From: Arthrobacter sp. ov118
GTDB taxonomy: Bacteria; Actinomycetota; Actinomycetes; Actinomycetales; Micrococcaceae
NCBI RefSeq assembly: GCF_900116495.1
Contig: NZ_FPAY01000006.1
Location: 124,001 to 188,000 of the forward strand
Length of the DNA stretch: 64,000 nt
Reading direction: 5' to 3'
Positions 50,770 to 60,430 of the stretch are shown here, one piece after another (positions within the stretch are counted from its first letter, which is position 1; every line of letters begins with the position of its first letter). Both the position numbers and the translations under genes were made by a program. The notes below the pieces were generated by a model that saw only the letters and a program-made list of their open reading frames with translations, was not told the DNA's origin and made no database searches.

Positions 50770-53700
50770 GGGAGGCGTCCTTCCTCATTGGGGCCGGCCG
50801 AAGGGCGGTCTCCGCATCAACGTCGCGCATGCTTCGAGGTGTCGGCCAGGGAATGCTGCTCGTGCTGTAGACGAAGTCGGGATCTTCGAGTGCCTTGCTG
50901 GAGTCGATAAGAAGGGAGCGAGGCGAATTTTTCTTTCCTTCGTACGGCAGGTCGGCGTCCTCCAGGGCAGCCTTTCGCCAGATGTTCAGGAGCCGCTCGA
51001 GCTCCTCGCGGGTTGAGGGAGCCTCCTCTGCGTCCACTGCAGCTACACGGTTGCCGATCCAGGACATAATTTCGTCTACGGCCGGGGACTCGTCTCTCAC
51101 GTGGCCAGCAGTGCCCCGCAAATCGGGGACGAGCATCCGGAGCGCCGAGACGAGCGTGGCGTGCAGTCCGCGGTCGCGGGACCGAGCCGCGAATGGCGTG
51201 GCACTCGTGGCTTCCACGGCGCGATACAGAGCGCCGTGGAAGTCGTTGAACGACTCGTAGTGCGACCGGTCCCGCGTTCGCGCTGCGTTGAAGATAGTGA
51301 CAACTAGGCCCGGGTGCTGGCGCCCCACCCGGCTCGTCGCCTGGATGTACTCAGCGCTCGACTGCGGCTGACCCATGACGGCCATCAACCCAAGGCGGTC
51401 CACATCCAGGCCGACCGAGATCATGTTGGTGGCAAGCACCACGTCCTCAGGCGTGAGGCCACTCATCAGGCTCTTTTCCAGTGACTTCAGGGCCTCGGGG
51501 ATCTTATGGTTTTCCACGCGGCTGGTGAGCTCACTCAACTGGATTCCGCGCGCCCCCAACCGGCCCTCCCGCTTTGCCAGGAGATTAAGGCGAGCACGGA
51601 CGTCGTCGTATACCTGAAGATATGCCGAGCCAAGCACGCGCAGACTGTTGAAGTAGCCGACCAGCGTCCAGTACGGGTCGCGGTCCTCGGTTGCGGCCCC
51701 TTCTATGACGTTGGATGAATGAAGTAAGGACGCATAGGTGCGAACCATCAGCGTGGCGTGGCTCGTACCGGACGCCAACACGCCGACATACTGCCGCGTT
51801 CCGAACTGGCCGGCGGGCGCCTTGCTGGCGAAGAAGGAATCGTCGGGGTCAAGCCCGGGTGGCGGGAACAGACTGGATGCGCGGTTGAAGACGGACCGGA
51901 TCTGGTCCTTGGCTCGTCGAATCGTGGCCGTTGAGGCAATGATTTTGGGCCTCCGGTTGGCGGAGCCGCCTTCACGACCGATGCCGCTTGCCGCCAAATC
52001 GACCGCTGTTTCAAACAGGCCAACGGTTGAACCGAGCGGTCCCGAGATGAGGTGCAGTTCGTCCTGGATGATAAGATCCGGGCCAGAATCCGCGGCAGAT
52101 ATACGCCCGAACAGGGTGGCGATTTCACCCCGCCAGGACATCCCGGCAAACTTGTCCACGGTCCCGATCACGAGTTCCGGGCGCTCACGGTAGACGTCTG
52201 TGTCAATAATGTGGACAGGCAGGCCGTCCGCAAACTCGCACACCTTGTTCGAACAGCTGACGAGCATCCGGTCGGAGGGCACTTTGACGATCCGATAGTC
52301 GTCGACCGTGAGCCGAGTGCCGCACCAGGGGCAGGCTTCGATCTGCTTGGGGTTTCCTTCGACGACCTCCTGATTGTTCCGAAGCTTTCCCAGGTTCGTT
52401 CGTGCAGTTGCGATGTCGTTCGGCGTCGCACCTCCGCCCACCCAGAGTCCGATACCGAAGGGTGCACCGCCGACGCGAGTCTCATTCGCCAGCCGAACAG
52501 ATTCCAGGGAGCAGATGAGCATGGCTGCACGCTCGAATTGTTGGATTGTCAAAAGTCGGAGGGTATAGCGCATGATCACGGCCACGCCCCGGACACTCGT
52601 GTTCCGTAGCCGTCGGAGCAGCAGGAGGTAAGCGACAAGCCCCAGATATGCTTCTGTCTTTCCTCCACCGGTGGGGAACCAGAGGAGATCAGCAATATCG
52701 CGTTCCGGATGCTGATCGTCGGTCACTGACGGCAAGTTAATGAGGATGAACGCAATCTGGAAGGGTCGCCACGCCTGGGAGCCAAGCTCAAAGTCGCCCT
52801 TGGCTCCCTTTCGCACCCAGTCCTGCCGTGAACGCTGCATGTGCATGGCCTGATTCGCCAGCTGGAACGCCTCAAAGGCCTTCTCGTCGTCGATCAACAG
52901 CTGAATACCCGCTTTGATGCGGTCATGAGCCGTCCCGGCCTGCTTCATGTGTTCGGCCGCGACACCCCGCAAGTGCGGCGGAACCTGGGCCGGGTCCTCT
53001 GCCGTCACCGAGTCACGGGAGACAGCGATCCACGAGGCGTAATCCTGAGCGAGCAGGTTCAACTGCGCGACGACACCACCGCGGGTAGCTGAACCCATGA
53101 AGGACAGCGACAGGTCGGCGTTGCTGACGCCGGCCATGGACCGGTGGACATCCTGCCGGGGAACAAACGTTGTGCTCACTCGTCGGCAGCGCCGGCCTTC
53201 GACGTCGGACGCCTCCACCTGGACGGCGCAGCCGTGCCCGGCGCCGAAGATCATGTGGTTTCGGTAGAGGAGCTCTGAAGAGGCCAGGTCAGGGTCCGTG
53301 GGAAGGCTGGTGCGCAGCTTGGAACGATCCACAAGAGCGGGCTTCGGAGTGTGAACGGAGAGTCCAGCCTGGAACCAGCACGCCACGTCTTTATCTGATG
53401 TCGGGTCAGGTTTGGGCTGGGTGTTCCGCAGCACCACGGTCACAGTGACGACGTCCTCTTCGGGAGTACGCACCAGGGCGTACAGCTCCAGGGCTCCGCC
53501 CTCCAGCAGATGCCGCTGGGGCCCAGCTGAAGCCAGGTCAATCACGATCTCGGGTAGTTCCGGTGGCGTACGCTGCCAGTCATATGCATCGCGGCGTTTG
53601 CTGCCGCTGTCCCGGACGGTAGGCACCGGGGCATACCTGGCGGCAGTGGGCGAGACGAGCAAAACCGTAGAAAGTGCTGTGTCAACGGAAACGGTCAAGC

Positions 53701-53968
53701 CCACGCTGCTAGGATAAGTCAGCCGCGCGTTGGCCACCGGGCTGTCCACGGAGGCCTCGCCAGAAGCAGCCGCCACGGACTCAGGCTCATCGGGCGCCTC
53801 TGAATAGGTGTCGTCTGCCGCCGGCCAGAGAACTCCCGTGACATACCGCTCAAGGGGGCGCTCGGTGATGAGCTCGTCGGATGCACCGGGCCCGTAGAGG
53901 TCCGTTACAAGCCGGTCCACCATTTCACGGCGGAAGGCGTATTTGCTGTCTAGGGTCGACACTGTCAT
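50762..53968 (-). CDS. drmA: DISARM helicase DrmA
   Basis: The 1,068-aa superfamily-2 helicase has the distinctive DrmA motifs: Walker A DLLWFPTGGGKTEAYLGLVA, LRLLTIQQFERAAMLICSLE, motif II LIIQDELHLISGPLGSTVG (Q-D-E-L-H instead of DEAH), TATIRRAKDQIRSVFNR, motif V VLATNMISVGLDVDRLG, motif VI YIQATSRVGRQHPGLVV, then DRSHYESFNDFHGALYRAVE. ATG 53968 lies 4 bases after the UvrD stop (AGGAGA directly upstream), and drmB overlaps its end. In characterised DISARM, DrmA translocates on DNA and, with DrmB, blocks phage genomes. Here it is embedded with extra helicases instead of a drmC gene. Confidence 0.92.
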   Translation of the reverse strand: MTVSTLDSKYAFRREMVDRLVTDLYGPGASDELITERPLERYVTGVLWPAADDTYSEAPDEPESVAAASGEASVDSPVANARLTYPSSVGLTVSVDTALSTVLLVSPTAARYAPVPTVRDSGSKRRDAYDWQRTPPELPEIVIDLASAGPQRHLLEGGALELYALVRTPEEDVVTVTVVLRNTQPKPDPTSDKDVACWFQAGLSVHTPKPALVDRSKLRTSLPTDPDLASSELLYRNHMIFGAGHGCAVQVEASDVEGRRCRRVSTTFVPRQDVHRSMAGVSNADLSLSFMGSATRGGVVAQLNLLAQDYASWIAVSRDSVTAEDPAQVPPHLRGVAAEHMKQAGTAHDRIKAGIQLLIDDEKAFEAFQLANQAMHMQRSRQDWVRKGAKGDFELGSQAWRPFQIAFILINLPSVTDDQHPERDIADLLWFPTGGGKTEAYLGLVAYLLLLRRLRNTSVRGVAVIMRYTLRLLTIQQFERAAMLICSLESVRLANETRVGGAPFGIGLWVGGGATPNDIATARTNLGKLRNNQEVVEGNPKQIEACPWCGTRLTVDDYRIVKVPSDRMLVSCSNKVCEFADGLPVHIIDTDVYRERPELVIGTVDKFAGMSWRGEIATLFGRISAADSGPDLIIQDELHLISGPLGSTVGLFETAVDLAASGIGREGGSANRRPKIIASTATIRRAKDQIRSVFNRASSLFPPPGLDPDDSFFASKAPAGQFGTRQYVGVLASGTSHATLMVRTYASLLHSSNVIEGAATEDRDPYWTLVGYFNSLRVLGSAYLQVYDDVRARLNLLAKREGRLGARGIQLSELTSRVENHKIPEALKSLEKSLMSGLTPEDVVLATNMISVGLDVDRLGLMAVMGQPQSSAEYIQATSRVGRQHPGLVVTIFNAARTRDRSHYESFNDFHGALYRAVEATSATPFAARSRDRGLHATLVSALRMLVPDLRGTAGHVRDESPAVDEIMSWIGNRVAAVDAEEAPSTREELERLLNIWRKAALEDADLPYEGKKNSPRSLLIDSSKALEDPDFVYSTSSIPWPTPRSMRDVDAETALRPAPMRKDASLG

Positions 53969-53972
53969 TCTC

Positions 53973-55778
53973 CTAATCCTTGATCCGGCTGATCAGTCCG
54001 GTAAGCCGGGGTACCAGCCACATACCGGAGGAACCGAGCCCGGCGAGTCTCGTTTCCTCCGGGTGGCCGGTGGCGCACTCGATGGATGTAACCCGGGCAC
54101 CGGTGAAGGCAATGGGCCACTCTTGGCTGCGGTTGCCCTTGAAGCCGAAATTTTTCTTCAGCGCGTAGGCGAAAGATTGACTGGTTCGGCCGAGCCGGCG
54201 GCCGTCGCTGGCGGTCAGCTCGTAACGCGGAATTTCACCGACCTCCGGCTGAGACTCGATGCGGCCGGAGACGACTTCACCCAGAAGATCACCCAGTACA
54301 AGACCGTCCTGAACCGCTTGAGCGTCTCCGTCGCCGGCGTAATAGGGCGAAACGTCGTCGATGTCCGAGTTCAAGAACTCCATACGCGCCGTGTACTGAC
54401 CGTACTTGCCGTAGGCTTTCTCCAGCCATCGTCCCTTGGACCCGTCGGCGTGCTTGAGGATCTTCTTCGGCAGCTTGGTGGAGACGATCTCTTCTCGAGC
54501 CCGGCTAAGGGCCACGTACTTCTGCTTCAAAGTGGCTGCGTTCTGCTCTGCGGCCGGAGATCCGAACTCCGGTTGCAGATAGAGGACATTGGTGAATTCG
54601 AGCCCCTTGGCCCGATGCACGGTCGAAACGATCAGCGGAGCGACGTCGGCCACCGTCAGCGTCAACGGGACCGACCGGCTGCGCAGCCGTTGGCTGAGCT
54701 GGGGGACATCCAGGGAGTCGTATGCAGAGAAGTTGCCCTCGGCTGTCTTCAACGCGAGCCAACGGTCGGCTGCTGCCTCTCCCAACAGGTGGTGCAGGCG
54801 GGACTTGATCGCATCGGCGTCGTACGTCCTGTCTTCCAGATCCTTAAAGACCTGATGAACCCACGGCGCCACACTCATGTCCTGCGCCTTCCGCCGGATC
54901 AAGTGCGGATAACCGTTCTCCCACAGAAGTTCACTCGCGATGAGGACTTCGTAGTTGGTCGAACACAGCAGGGCTGTTGTGTCGCCTTCATTCGGGCTGA
55001 GAGCCCCTGACTCATTTAGTACGGAGGCGCTGGAAACTTCCCTGCGGAAGTCGTCGAGGAGGCTGTGTCCGGCCCCGCACGCTGGCTCGTCGAGTGCTCC
55101 CAGGTTGCGGATCTCGTCGCCAACGGAGATGAGACTCCTCGTTCGGTCGGTCACGGCCCTGTAGTGATTCGTCAGCGTCTGTTGCTCGGCGCCGAACTCA
55201 TTGACGAGGGTCTCGATGAGCTCCGTCGAGGTGCGGGGGGATTCTGATTCTTCGAGCTGGAAGTCGTAAATGCCCTGCAATGGGTCGCCGAGCACGGTGA
55301 AACCCAGGTCGTCGCCGAGAGCGAAGAACAACGCCAAAACGAGCTCCGCGCGGTCTCCCACGAGGTCCTGAGCTTCATCGACCAGGATGTGCTTTAGGTA
55401 AGTGACCCGATCCGGCGTCTCGTCTCCGGCGATGTATCTCGTGGCCTTTCGAATCCGGGCGTCAAAGCTGTCGCCCAGAGACTCTTCTTCCATGTCGATC
55501 AGAATCTGCGCGGCAAAGGAGTCGAAGGTTCTGATTTGAAGCCCGTCAAGATCATGGATTCGTGCCCGCTTCCTGACAGCCTCGACGGCGGCCCGGGAAA
55601 AGCTCAGCACCAAAATTTCGTCGGCGGGGTTGAGGCCATCTTCCACCAGGGTCTTTACCCGAGCCAGAAGGACTTCGGTCTTTCCTTGGCCAGCCGCGGC
55701 CGTGACAAACATCCGCGCCTCTGGTTCTGCTTCAGCTACCGCTCGCTGACTAGCGTCAAGTTCAATCTCAGCGAGCAC
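53973..55778 (-). CDS. UvrD/Rep-like superfamily-1 helicase
   Basis: The ~601-aa protein has SF1 motifs: LDASQRAVAEAEPEARMFVT with Walker A AAAGQGKTEVLLARV, LSFSRAAVEAVRKRA (Ia), HILVDEAQDLVGDRAELVLA (II), FTVLGDPLQGIYDFQ (III), LIVSTVHRAKGLEFTNVLYL (V), and QKYVALSRAREEIVSTKL (VI). It lacks a clear 2B insert of full UvrD length. GTG 55778 overlaps the upstream stop by one base (TAGTG); a GTG at 55796 is an alternative start. Downstream, drmA starts 4 bases after its stop. It therefore works as part of the DrmAB operon, not as general UvrD repair. Confidence 0.88.
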   Translation of the reverse strand: MLAEIELDASQRAVAEAEPEARMFVTAAAGQGKTEVLLARVKTLVEDGLNPADEILVLSFSRAAVEAVRKRARIHDLDGLQIRTFDSFAAQILIDMEEESLGDSFDARIRKATRYIAGDETPDRVTYLKHILVDEAQDLVGDRAELVLALFFALGDDLGFTVLGDPLQGIYDFQLEESESPRTSTELIETLVNEFGAEQQTLTNHYRAVTDRTRSLISVGDEIRNLGALDEPACGAGHSLLDDFRREVSSASVLNESGALSPNEGDTTALLCSTNYEVLIASELLWENGYPHLIRRKAQDMSVAPWVHQVFKDLEDRTYDADAIKSRLHHLLGEAAADRWLALKTAEGNFSAYDSLDVPQLSQRLRSRSVPLTLTVADVAPLIVSTVHRAKGLEFTNVLYLQPEFGSPAAEQNAATLKQKYVALSRAREEIVSTKLPKKILKHADGSKGRWLEKAYGKYGQYTARMEFLNSDIDDVSPYYAGDGDAQAVQDGLVLGDLLGEVVSGRIESQPEVGEIPRYELTASDGRRLGRTSQSFAYALKKNFGFKGNRSQEWPIAFTGARVTSIECATGHPEETRLAGLGSSGMWLVPRLTGLISRIKD

Positions 55779-58700
55779 TAGGCGTTGTCCTTCCACAGGT
55801 AGTCGAGTTGGGTAAACGCCAGTTTGTGGCCGTATTGATCCACATTGTCCTTGACGTTGACGATCAGCACTTCTTCGCTTCCTCCATTGAGCGGCCCGCG
55901 CAGACCGCGTCCGATCATCTGGATGTATTTATTGGGTGAGAACGTAGGCCGGCAGACGTAGACGGCGTCGACCTTGGGTGCGTCGAAGCCTTGGGTAAGA
56001 ACATCGAAGTTCGTCAGCACGCGGATCTTCCCTTTACGAAAGTCCTCGATGATTGAACGCCGATGGCCCAGATCGGTCTTGCCGGAAATAGCGGCGGCCG
56101 GAATGCCTTCAACGGAGAGGACAGCTGCGAGGGCCTCGGCGTGCTCTACCGAAGCGGCGAAGACCAGAGTCGGCCCCCTTGTTTCTGAAGCCTTGATGTG
56201 GTCCAGAATGGCTTCGTTGCGCTGGGTGCTGTCCGCTACCTGCTGAAGGTCGATCCGGGCCTCAAGCATCGCACTTTGGGAATCCTCGTCCGTGGCCGAG
56301 CGCATGTCCTTCAGCCTAAGCTCGATGCCCTTCAGCTCCTCATGGTTCACCCTGGCCAGGACGCCCATGCTCTGGAGATACTCGTGGGCATTCTCTGCAC
56401 TGAACTCATCTGGCTCGATGAGGTTTCGCCCGAATCGGGCTACGAGTCGCTCAGTCTCCTTCTCGTTCGTCCCCCGATACGGGGTGGCCGAGAGGCCCAG
56501 CAATGACCGGGACTTTTCGGTGAACGATCGGCCGAACCAGGAAAGAACCGGGGTGTAAGAAGTTGCAGTCGCCCCGTGGGCCTCATCAATGATGACCAGG
56601 TCCGGGTTCGACATCCATTCATACATGGAGCGCCGGCTCTGATGGATGCTGGCGAGCGTTTGAATAGTTGCGACGACGAGGTGGAGCTTGGTTTCTTCCC
56701 GAATGGCGGTGTTCCCACCCCACAGCCGGCTTACCGCCATTCGCTCGCCGGGAGCTCCCGCCGCCTGCCAGACGTACGCCCATGTCTCGATGGCCTGCTC
56801 GCACAGTTCTTCAGATTGAGCAATCCAAATGACTAGGCGGTGATCTTCCTTTGGAGAAGTTTTGATGTCACGGATAACGGATTCAACGGCTACCCGTGTC
56901 TTTCCGGCACCCGTAGGCAACTGCACCAAGCCGCGGCTGTGCTTGGTATGCCCGGCAAGGAGGTCGACGATCTTCTTGCTGGTCGTTTCCTGGTATCGGT
57001 GAAGCGGGTTCAAACCCACCGGGCCAACAAACTCTTCGCGCTCCGGCTTCTTCTTGATTGGCTCTCCAGCCATGGCTGGGGAAAAGCCGAGCTCCTTGAC
57101 GAACTCTTGGGCCGTGCGGCCGCCACGGAATTGGTCTGGGGTTTCGATGCCTGCTTCGGACAGCGCCGGCTTGAGCACTTTGAGGAGGCTGCTGCCGTGA
57201 AGATTGCTGACGATCTCGAATATCCGCTCGTCTGTTAGCTCCAGATCCCTGGCGTCAAGCATTTTCATGACCGCATCGGGGATGAGCTTCCGGAGGGTCT
57301 CGCGACCCACAAGCTCGGCCACCTTGCCAGCGTCGGTCTTCTGCCGGTTCACTCGTCCAATTCGAATCGCGGCGTCGTGGTCTTTCTTAAGTTGCCGCAT
57401 TGTCTGCATGACCTGAGATGCAGATTTGTTGCTTCCGAATGCACCCAAGATAGTCGTCAGCAGAGCTTGCTCGGTTTGCGGCGCTCGGTAGTAGAGCACC
57501 CCGTCCTGCAGGATGGACGCCTTCGGAGTCGCTTCTGCCCGGGGATCAAAGCTGTTGGTGCGAACCTCACTAACCGCCGTGCAGGGCACACACACTGTCT
57601 GAACGGCGACTTCTCCTGCCGCCCGTTTCAGAAATGGGTACAAAGCCTTGATGCTTTGAGCGTCTTCGTTATCCACGGGCGTTACATCGACCGAAGTGTG
57701 GAATTCGACGGAGGTGGCCTCGACACCCCATTTATCCCTAAGTGCTCCGTCCAGTTCTGCGTTGCCTGTGAAGAGTGTCGGAGCGGCGGCCACATTTACC
57801 AGGAACTCGCGGCTTTCGCGGTCCAGCGCTAGGACCGTCTCGGACGTCAAGTAGCGGGTTTTCCGATCCGTGCCCAGCGGCACGACCAGCTCTTTGGGGG
57901 CACGGACTCCGAGGAGCGCCAGGGCGCCGTAGAGCTCATGGAGCTGTTGCACGGGCAATTTGGCTTCAGCCAGGGAAAGGACGTACGTCCAGTTAACCTG
58001 GCCGATGGCCGTGGGCAGGCGCAGGGCAATGGACTCTTCATGTCCCGGGTACGGCAGATAGTCACTCGGGATTCGCTCGACCGCACCAACACACTGCTTG
58101 GTATCCACCAACCCCAGAGGAGTATCCAATGAGCCATGCTGCTTGACCCACCAAAGGTCAGGTCCGTCGATGTTCTCCGCGCCGCGGAAAGAACTCGTAA
58201 ATTCGATTTTCGTCGGATACTGCGGCCGACTCAAGAGCGTGCGTGTCACCTTTGCTCGGGTCGCCGCAGAAGCGTTAACCAGGAGATGCAGGCCATCGGT
58301 AGTCAACGCCTGGGTGAACTTGATTCCCGCCTCCGAAACGGGAGCGGGGCCGGTCCGGGACTCAGAAGAGATCCTGCTTGCTTCTGCCGACTTCCAGAGC
58401 TCGTAGGTTGAACCATCACGAGCCATTTGGGCCTCGCCCAGAGTTGTCCTTGCGCCCAGGTTTTTTAGGAGTGGGAGGTCGTTGCCGTGGAACCGGTCAT
58501 CGACCAGCAGGTGCTCGTCCCCGATGTTCGACGGCGGGATGAGTCCGCCAGGTAGCCAGACGTCACCGAGCGGCCGCCATTTCGTATCGCGGCACCGGAC
58601 GAGGATTCGCCTCGGTGTCGTCCGTTCATTGACGATCCCAAGGCTCTCTGGGACGGGAAGCGACCGGGTGAGCCGCCAGAGGGATTCGGCCAGCTCCTTG

Positions 58701-60430
58701 TCCGTATAGTCCTGGGCAACCTCGCTGGCTACCCGGCTGATGACTCCCCGGCCATCCTGAGCTTGAAGGTCCAAGGAGCGAAGATAGCTGTTGGCGCTGC
58801 CGTGGTGCATCAGGTCGTACGAGACCACGCTTGGCGATTCGTCGTCCGGACCTAGTGGCAAGAAGACGCGCGACGTAATGGGCGGCTGCACGCTGCCATC
58901 GGCCATTAGGACGATGCGGCTGCGGCGCATTGCTTGCTGGTATTCGCTGTAGGACTTGTCGATGAGGGCAGCCAATTGCAGGGCGTTCTCATAGTCTTGA
59001 AGCTCGCCACCAACGACGACCTCCTCCAACCATTCCTCGATGGAGGAGCGCTTGAGGTTGGCTTCGCCAAGGATTCGCATGACTTGGGACTCTCGACCGC
59101 GCAACGCCGCCGCGTGCAGCCAGGGTCGATCTCGCGGAATCCAAGAGTCCCACAGGTTAGTCAGCCGCGTGGCTTCGTCCATACTGGGTTGGACTTTGAT
59201 CTCGCTGGGCATGCGTAGGGTTCCAGAGCGGTCCGGCAGGCAGGGGACGAACGGCAAGATCGCGAATATCGGTTTGTTAATGACTTCGTCGGCCCAGGAA
59301 TATGACTCCCTTGCGCGGGAGGGGAGGATGTCCAGGAACAATGCCGGGTCTTCCTCCGAGCTCAGACGTGGGAGTGCACCCGCCACCATCCGAGGGAGTG
59401 CTCTGGTCAGGATCTCCTCGTTGTATCGGGTCTGGAGCATACTGTGACGGTCTTCGTTCATCTTGAAGGCGGCGTTCACAATGCCGCGCAGCGATGTCTC
59501 GTGCTGCGTGGGGAAGTAGTTCCAGAAACGCCCGAGCTTGGCGCGTTGGTTGCCAGTGACGGGTACCGCCCAAGTCACGTCAATGTGCTGACGGGCGACA
59601 ATCGATCCTGCCTCAACAGCCGCGTGGGCGCTGACCTCATGCTGATGGTGGAAGACGAGCCATGCGTCGCTCTTGAGACCGTCGCCGAGCACTACCTTGT
59701 CGCCGTCCCTGGTGGCGGTCCAAGCCACGGCCGACTTCTGAACGCGGTCGTCGAATTCCAGTGAGCCGATTTTGCCCGAGAACAGCAGGAACTCCGGCGG
59801 AAATTTCTTCATTTCGTCAGACAGCCAACTGATGCTGCCCGAGAGTGGCAGCTTGACAACAGTCGTGGCCCACTCCATCAGCTCTGCAAGTACGGGGTCC
59901 AGGGTGCTTTCAAGGACGGCATCGACGGGCGTTGCTATGCGCAGAATCGGGTAGGCTTCCAGGCCGGGGTACAGCTTCTCCAGAGTTTCGCGGCTGCGTT
60001 CCTGGCTCCAGGAGACAGACCCGCTTCGACTGAATATCTGTGGAACAGCGGTTACTTGGATCACGGATTTGAAGCCCAATCCGAAGCGACCGATCGCATC
60101 ATCCCTCTTCTCGGATGAGTGAGACAGCATCAGCGTTCGGAACCCGGCCTCGGTGAACGGTTGCCCTTCATTTGCGCAGTAGAGCGCGTCTTTGGTCAGA
60201 ACAATTTTGATGCGGCCGCCCGGCTCGTTGATGGCATCGGCGGCATTCTGCACCAGTTCGTTGAGTTGCTTGCGCCCATACCCGCCCTGTGAGATGGCCG
60301 CTTCGATGTTGCTATGTTCGCGAATTAGGTCCGGACGTGCCCGGTACGCGTTGAGTGCGCTTTCAGTTTCTGCTGCAACAAACTGGCTGAGCGACGAAGC
60401 CGTCCCAGCCCATGATTCCCGAACCAACAT
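55778..60430 (-). CDS. Sacsin-like GHKL-ATPase / DEAH-box helicase fusion (copy B, ~1,550 aa)
   Basis: The N-terminal GHKL ATP site shows KQLNELVQNAADAINEPGGR, YCANEGQPFTEAGF, and GRFGLGFKSVIQV. The C-terminal helicase starts near residue 1100 with LHRYQETTSKKIVDLL, Walker A QLPTGAGKTRVA, VIIDEAHGATATSYTP, LLGLSATPYRGTN, QMIGRGLRGPLNGG, and ends FTQLDYLWKDNA. The ~900-residue middle has no recognised domain. It is first in the operon with the UvrD-like helicase, drmA and drmB. ATG 60430 is chosen; a TTG 20 codons upstream is open. Copy A at 40.1-45.0 kb is a diverged paralogue of the same architecture. Confidence 0.88.
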   Translation of the reverse strand: MLVRESWAGTASSLSQFVAAETESALNAYRARPDLIREHSNIEAAISQGGYGRKQLNELVQNAADAINEPGGRIKIVLTKDALYCANEGQPFTEAGFRTLMLSHSSEKRDDAIGRFGLGFKSVIQVTAVPQIFSRSGSVSWSQERSRETLEKLYPGLEAYPILRIATPVDAVLESTLDPVLAELMEWATTVVKLPLSGSISWLSDEMKKFPPEFLLFSGKIGSLEFDDRVQKSAVAWTATRDGDKVVLGDGLKSDAWLVFHHQHEVSAHAAVEAGSIVARQHIDVTWAVPVTGNQRAKLGRFWNYFPTQHETSLRGIVNAAFKMNEDRHSMLQTRYNEEILTRALPRMVAGALPRLSSEEDPALFLDILPSRARESYSWADEVINKPIFAILPFVPCLPDRSGTLRMPSEIKVQPSMDEATRLTNLWDSWIPRDRPWLHAAALRGRESQVMRILGEANLKRSSIEEWLEEVVVGGELQDYENALQLAALIDKSYSEYQQAMRRSRIVLMADGSVQPPITSRVFLPLGPDDESPSVVSYDLMHHGSANSYLRSLDLQAQDGRGVISRVASEVAQDYTDKELAESLWRLTRSLPVPESLGIVNERTTPRRILVRCRDTKWRPLGDVWLPGGLIPPSNIGDEHLLVDDRFHGNDLPLLKNLGARTTLGEAQMARDGSTYELWKSAEASRISSESRTGPAPVSEAGIKFTQALTTDGLHLLVNASAATRAKVTRTLLSRPQYPTKIEFTSSFRGAENIDGPDLWWVKQHGSLDTPLGLVDTKQCVGAVERIPSDYLPYPGHEESIALRLPTAIGQVNWTYVLSLAEAKLPVQQLHELYGALALLGVRAPKELVVPLGTDRKTRYLTSETVLALDRESREFLVNVAAAPTLFTGNAELDGALRDKWGVEATSVEFHTSVDVTPVDNEDAQSIKALYPFLKRAAGEVAVQTVCVPCTAVSEVRTNSFDPRAEATPKASILQDGVLYYRAPQTEQALLTTILGAFGSNKSASQVMQTMRQLKKDHDAAIRIGRVNRQKTDAGKVAELVGRETLRKLIPDAVMKMLDARDLELTDERIFEIVSNLHGSSLLKVLKPALSEAGIETPDQFRGGRTAQEFVKELGFSPAMAGEPIKKKPEREEFVGPVGLNPLHRYQETTSKKIVDLLAGHTKHSRGLVQLPTGAGKTRVAVESVIRDIKTSPKEDHRLVIWIAQSEELCEQAIETWAYVWQAAGAPGERMAVSRLWGGNTAIREETKLHLVVATIQTLASIHQSRRSMYEWMSNPDLVIIDEAHGATATSYTPVLSWFGRSFTEKSRSLLGLSATPYRGTNEKETERLVARFGRNLIEPDEFSAENAHEYLQSMGVLARVNHEELKGIELRLKDMRSATDEDSQSAMLEARIDLQQVADSTQRNEAILDHIKASETRGPTLVFAASVEHAEALAAVLSVEGIPAAAISGKTDLGHRRSIIEDFRKGKIRVLTNFDVLTQGFDAPKVDAVYVCRPTFSPNKYIQMIGRGLRGPLNGGSEEVLIVNVKDNVDQYGHKLAFTQLDYLWKDNA

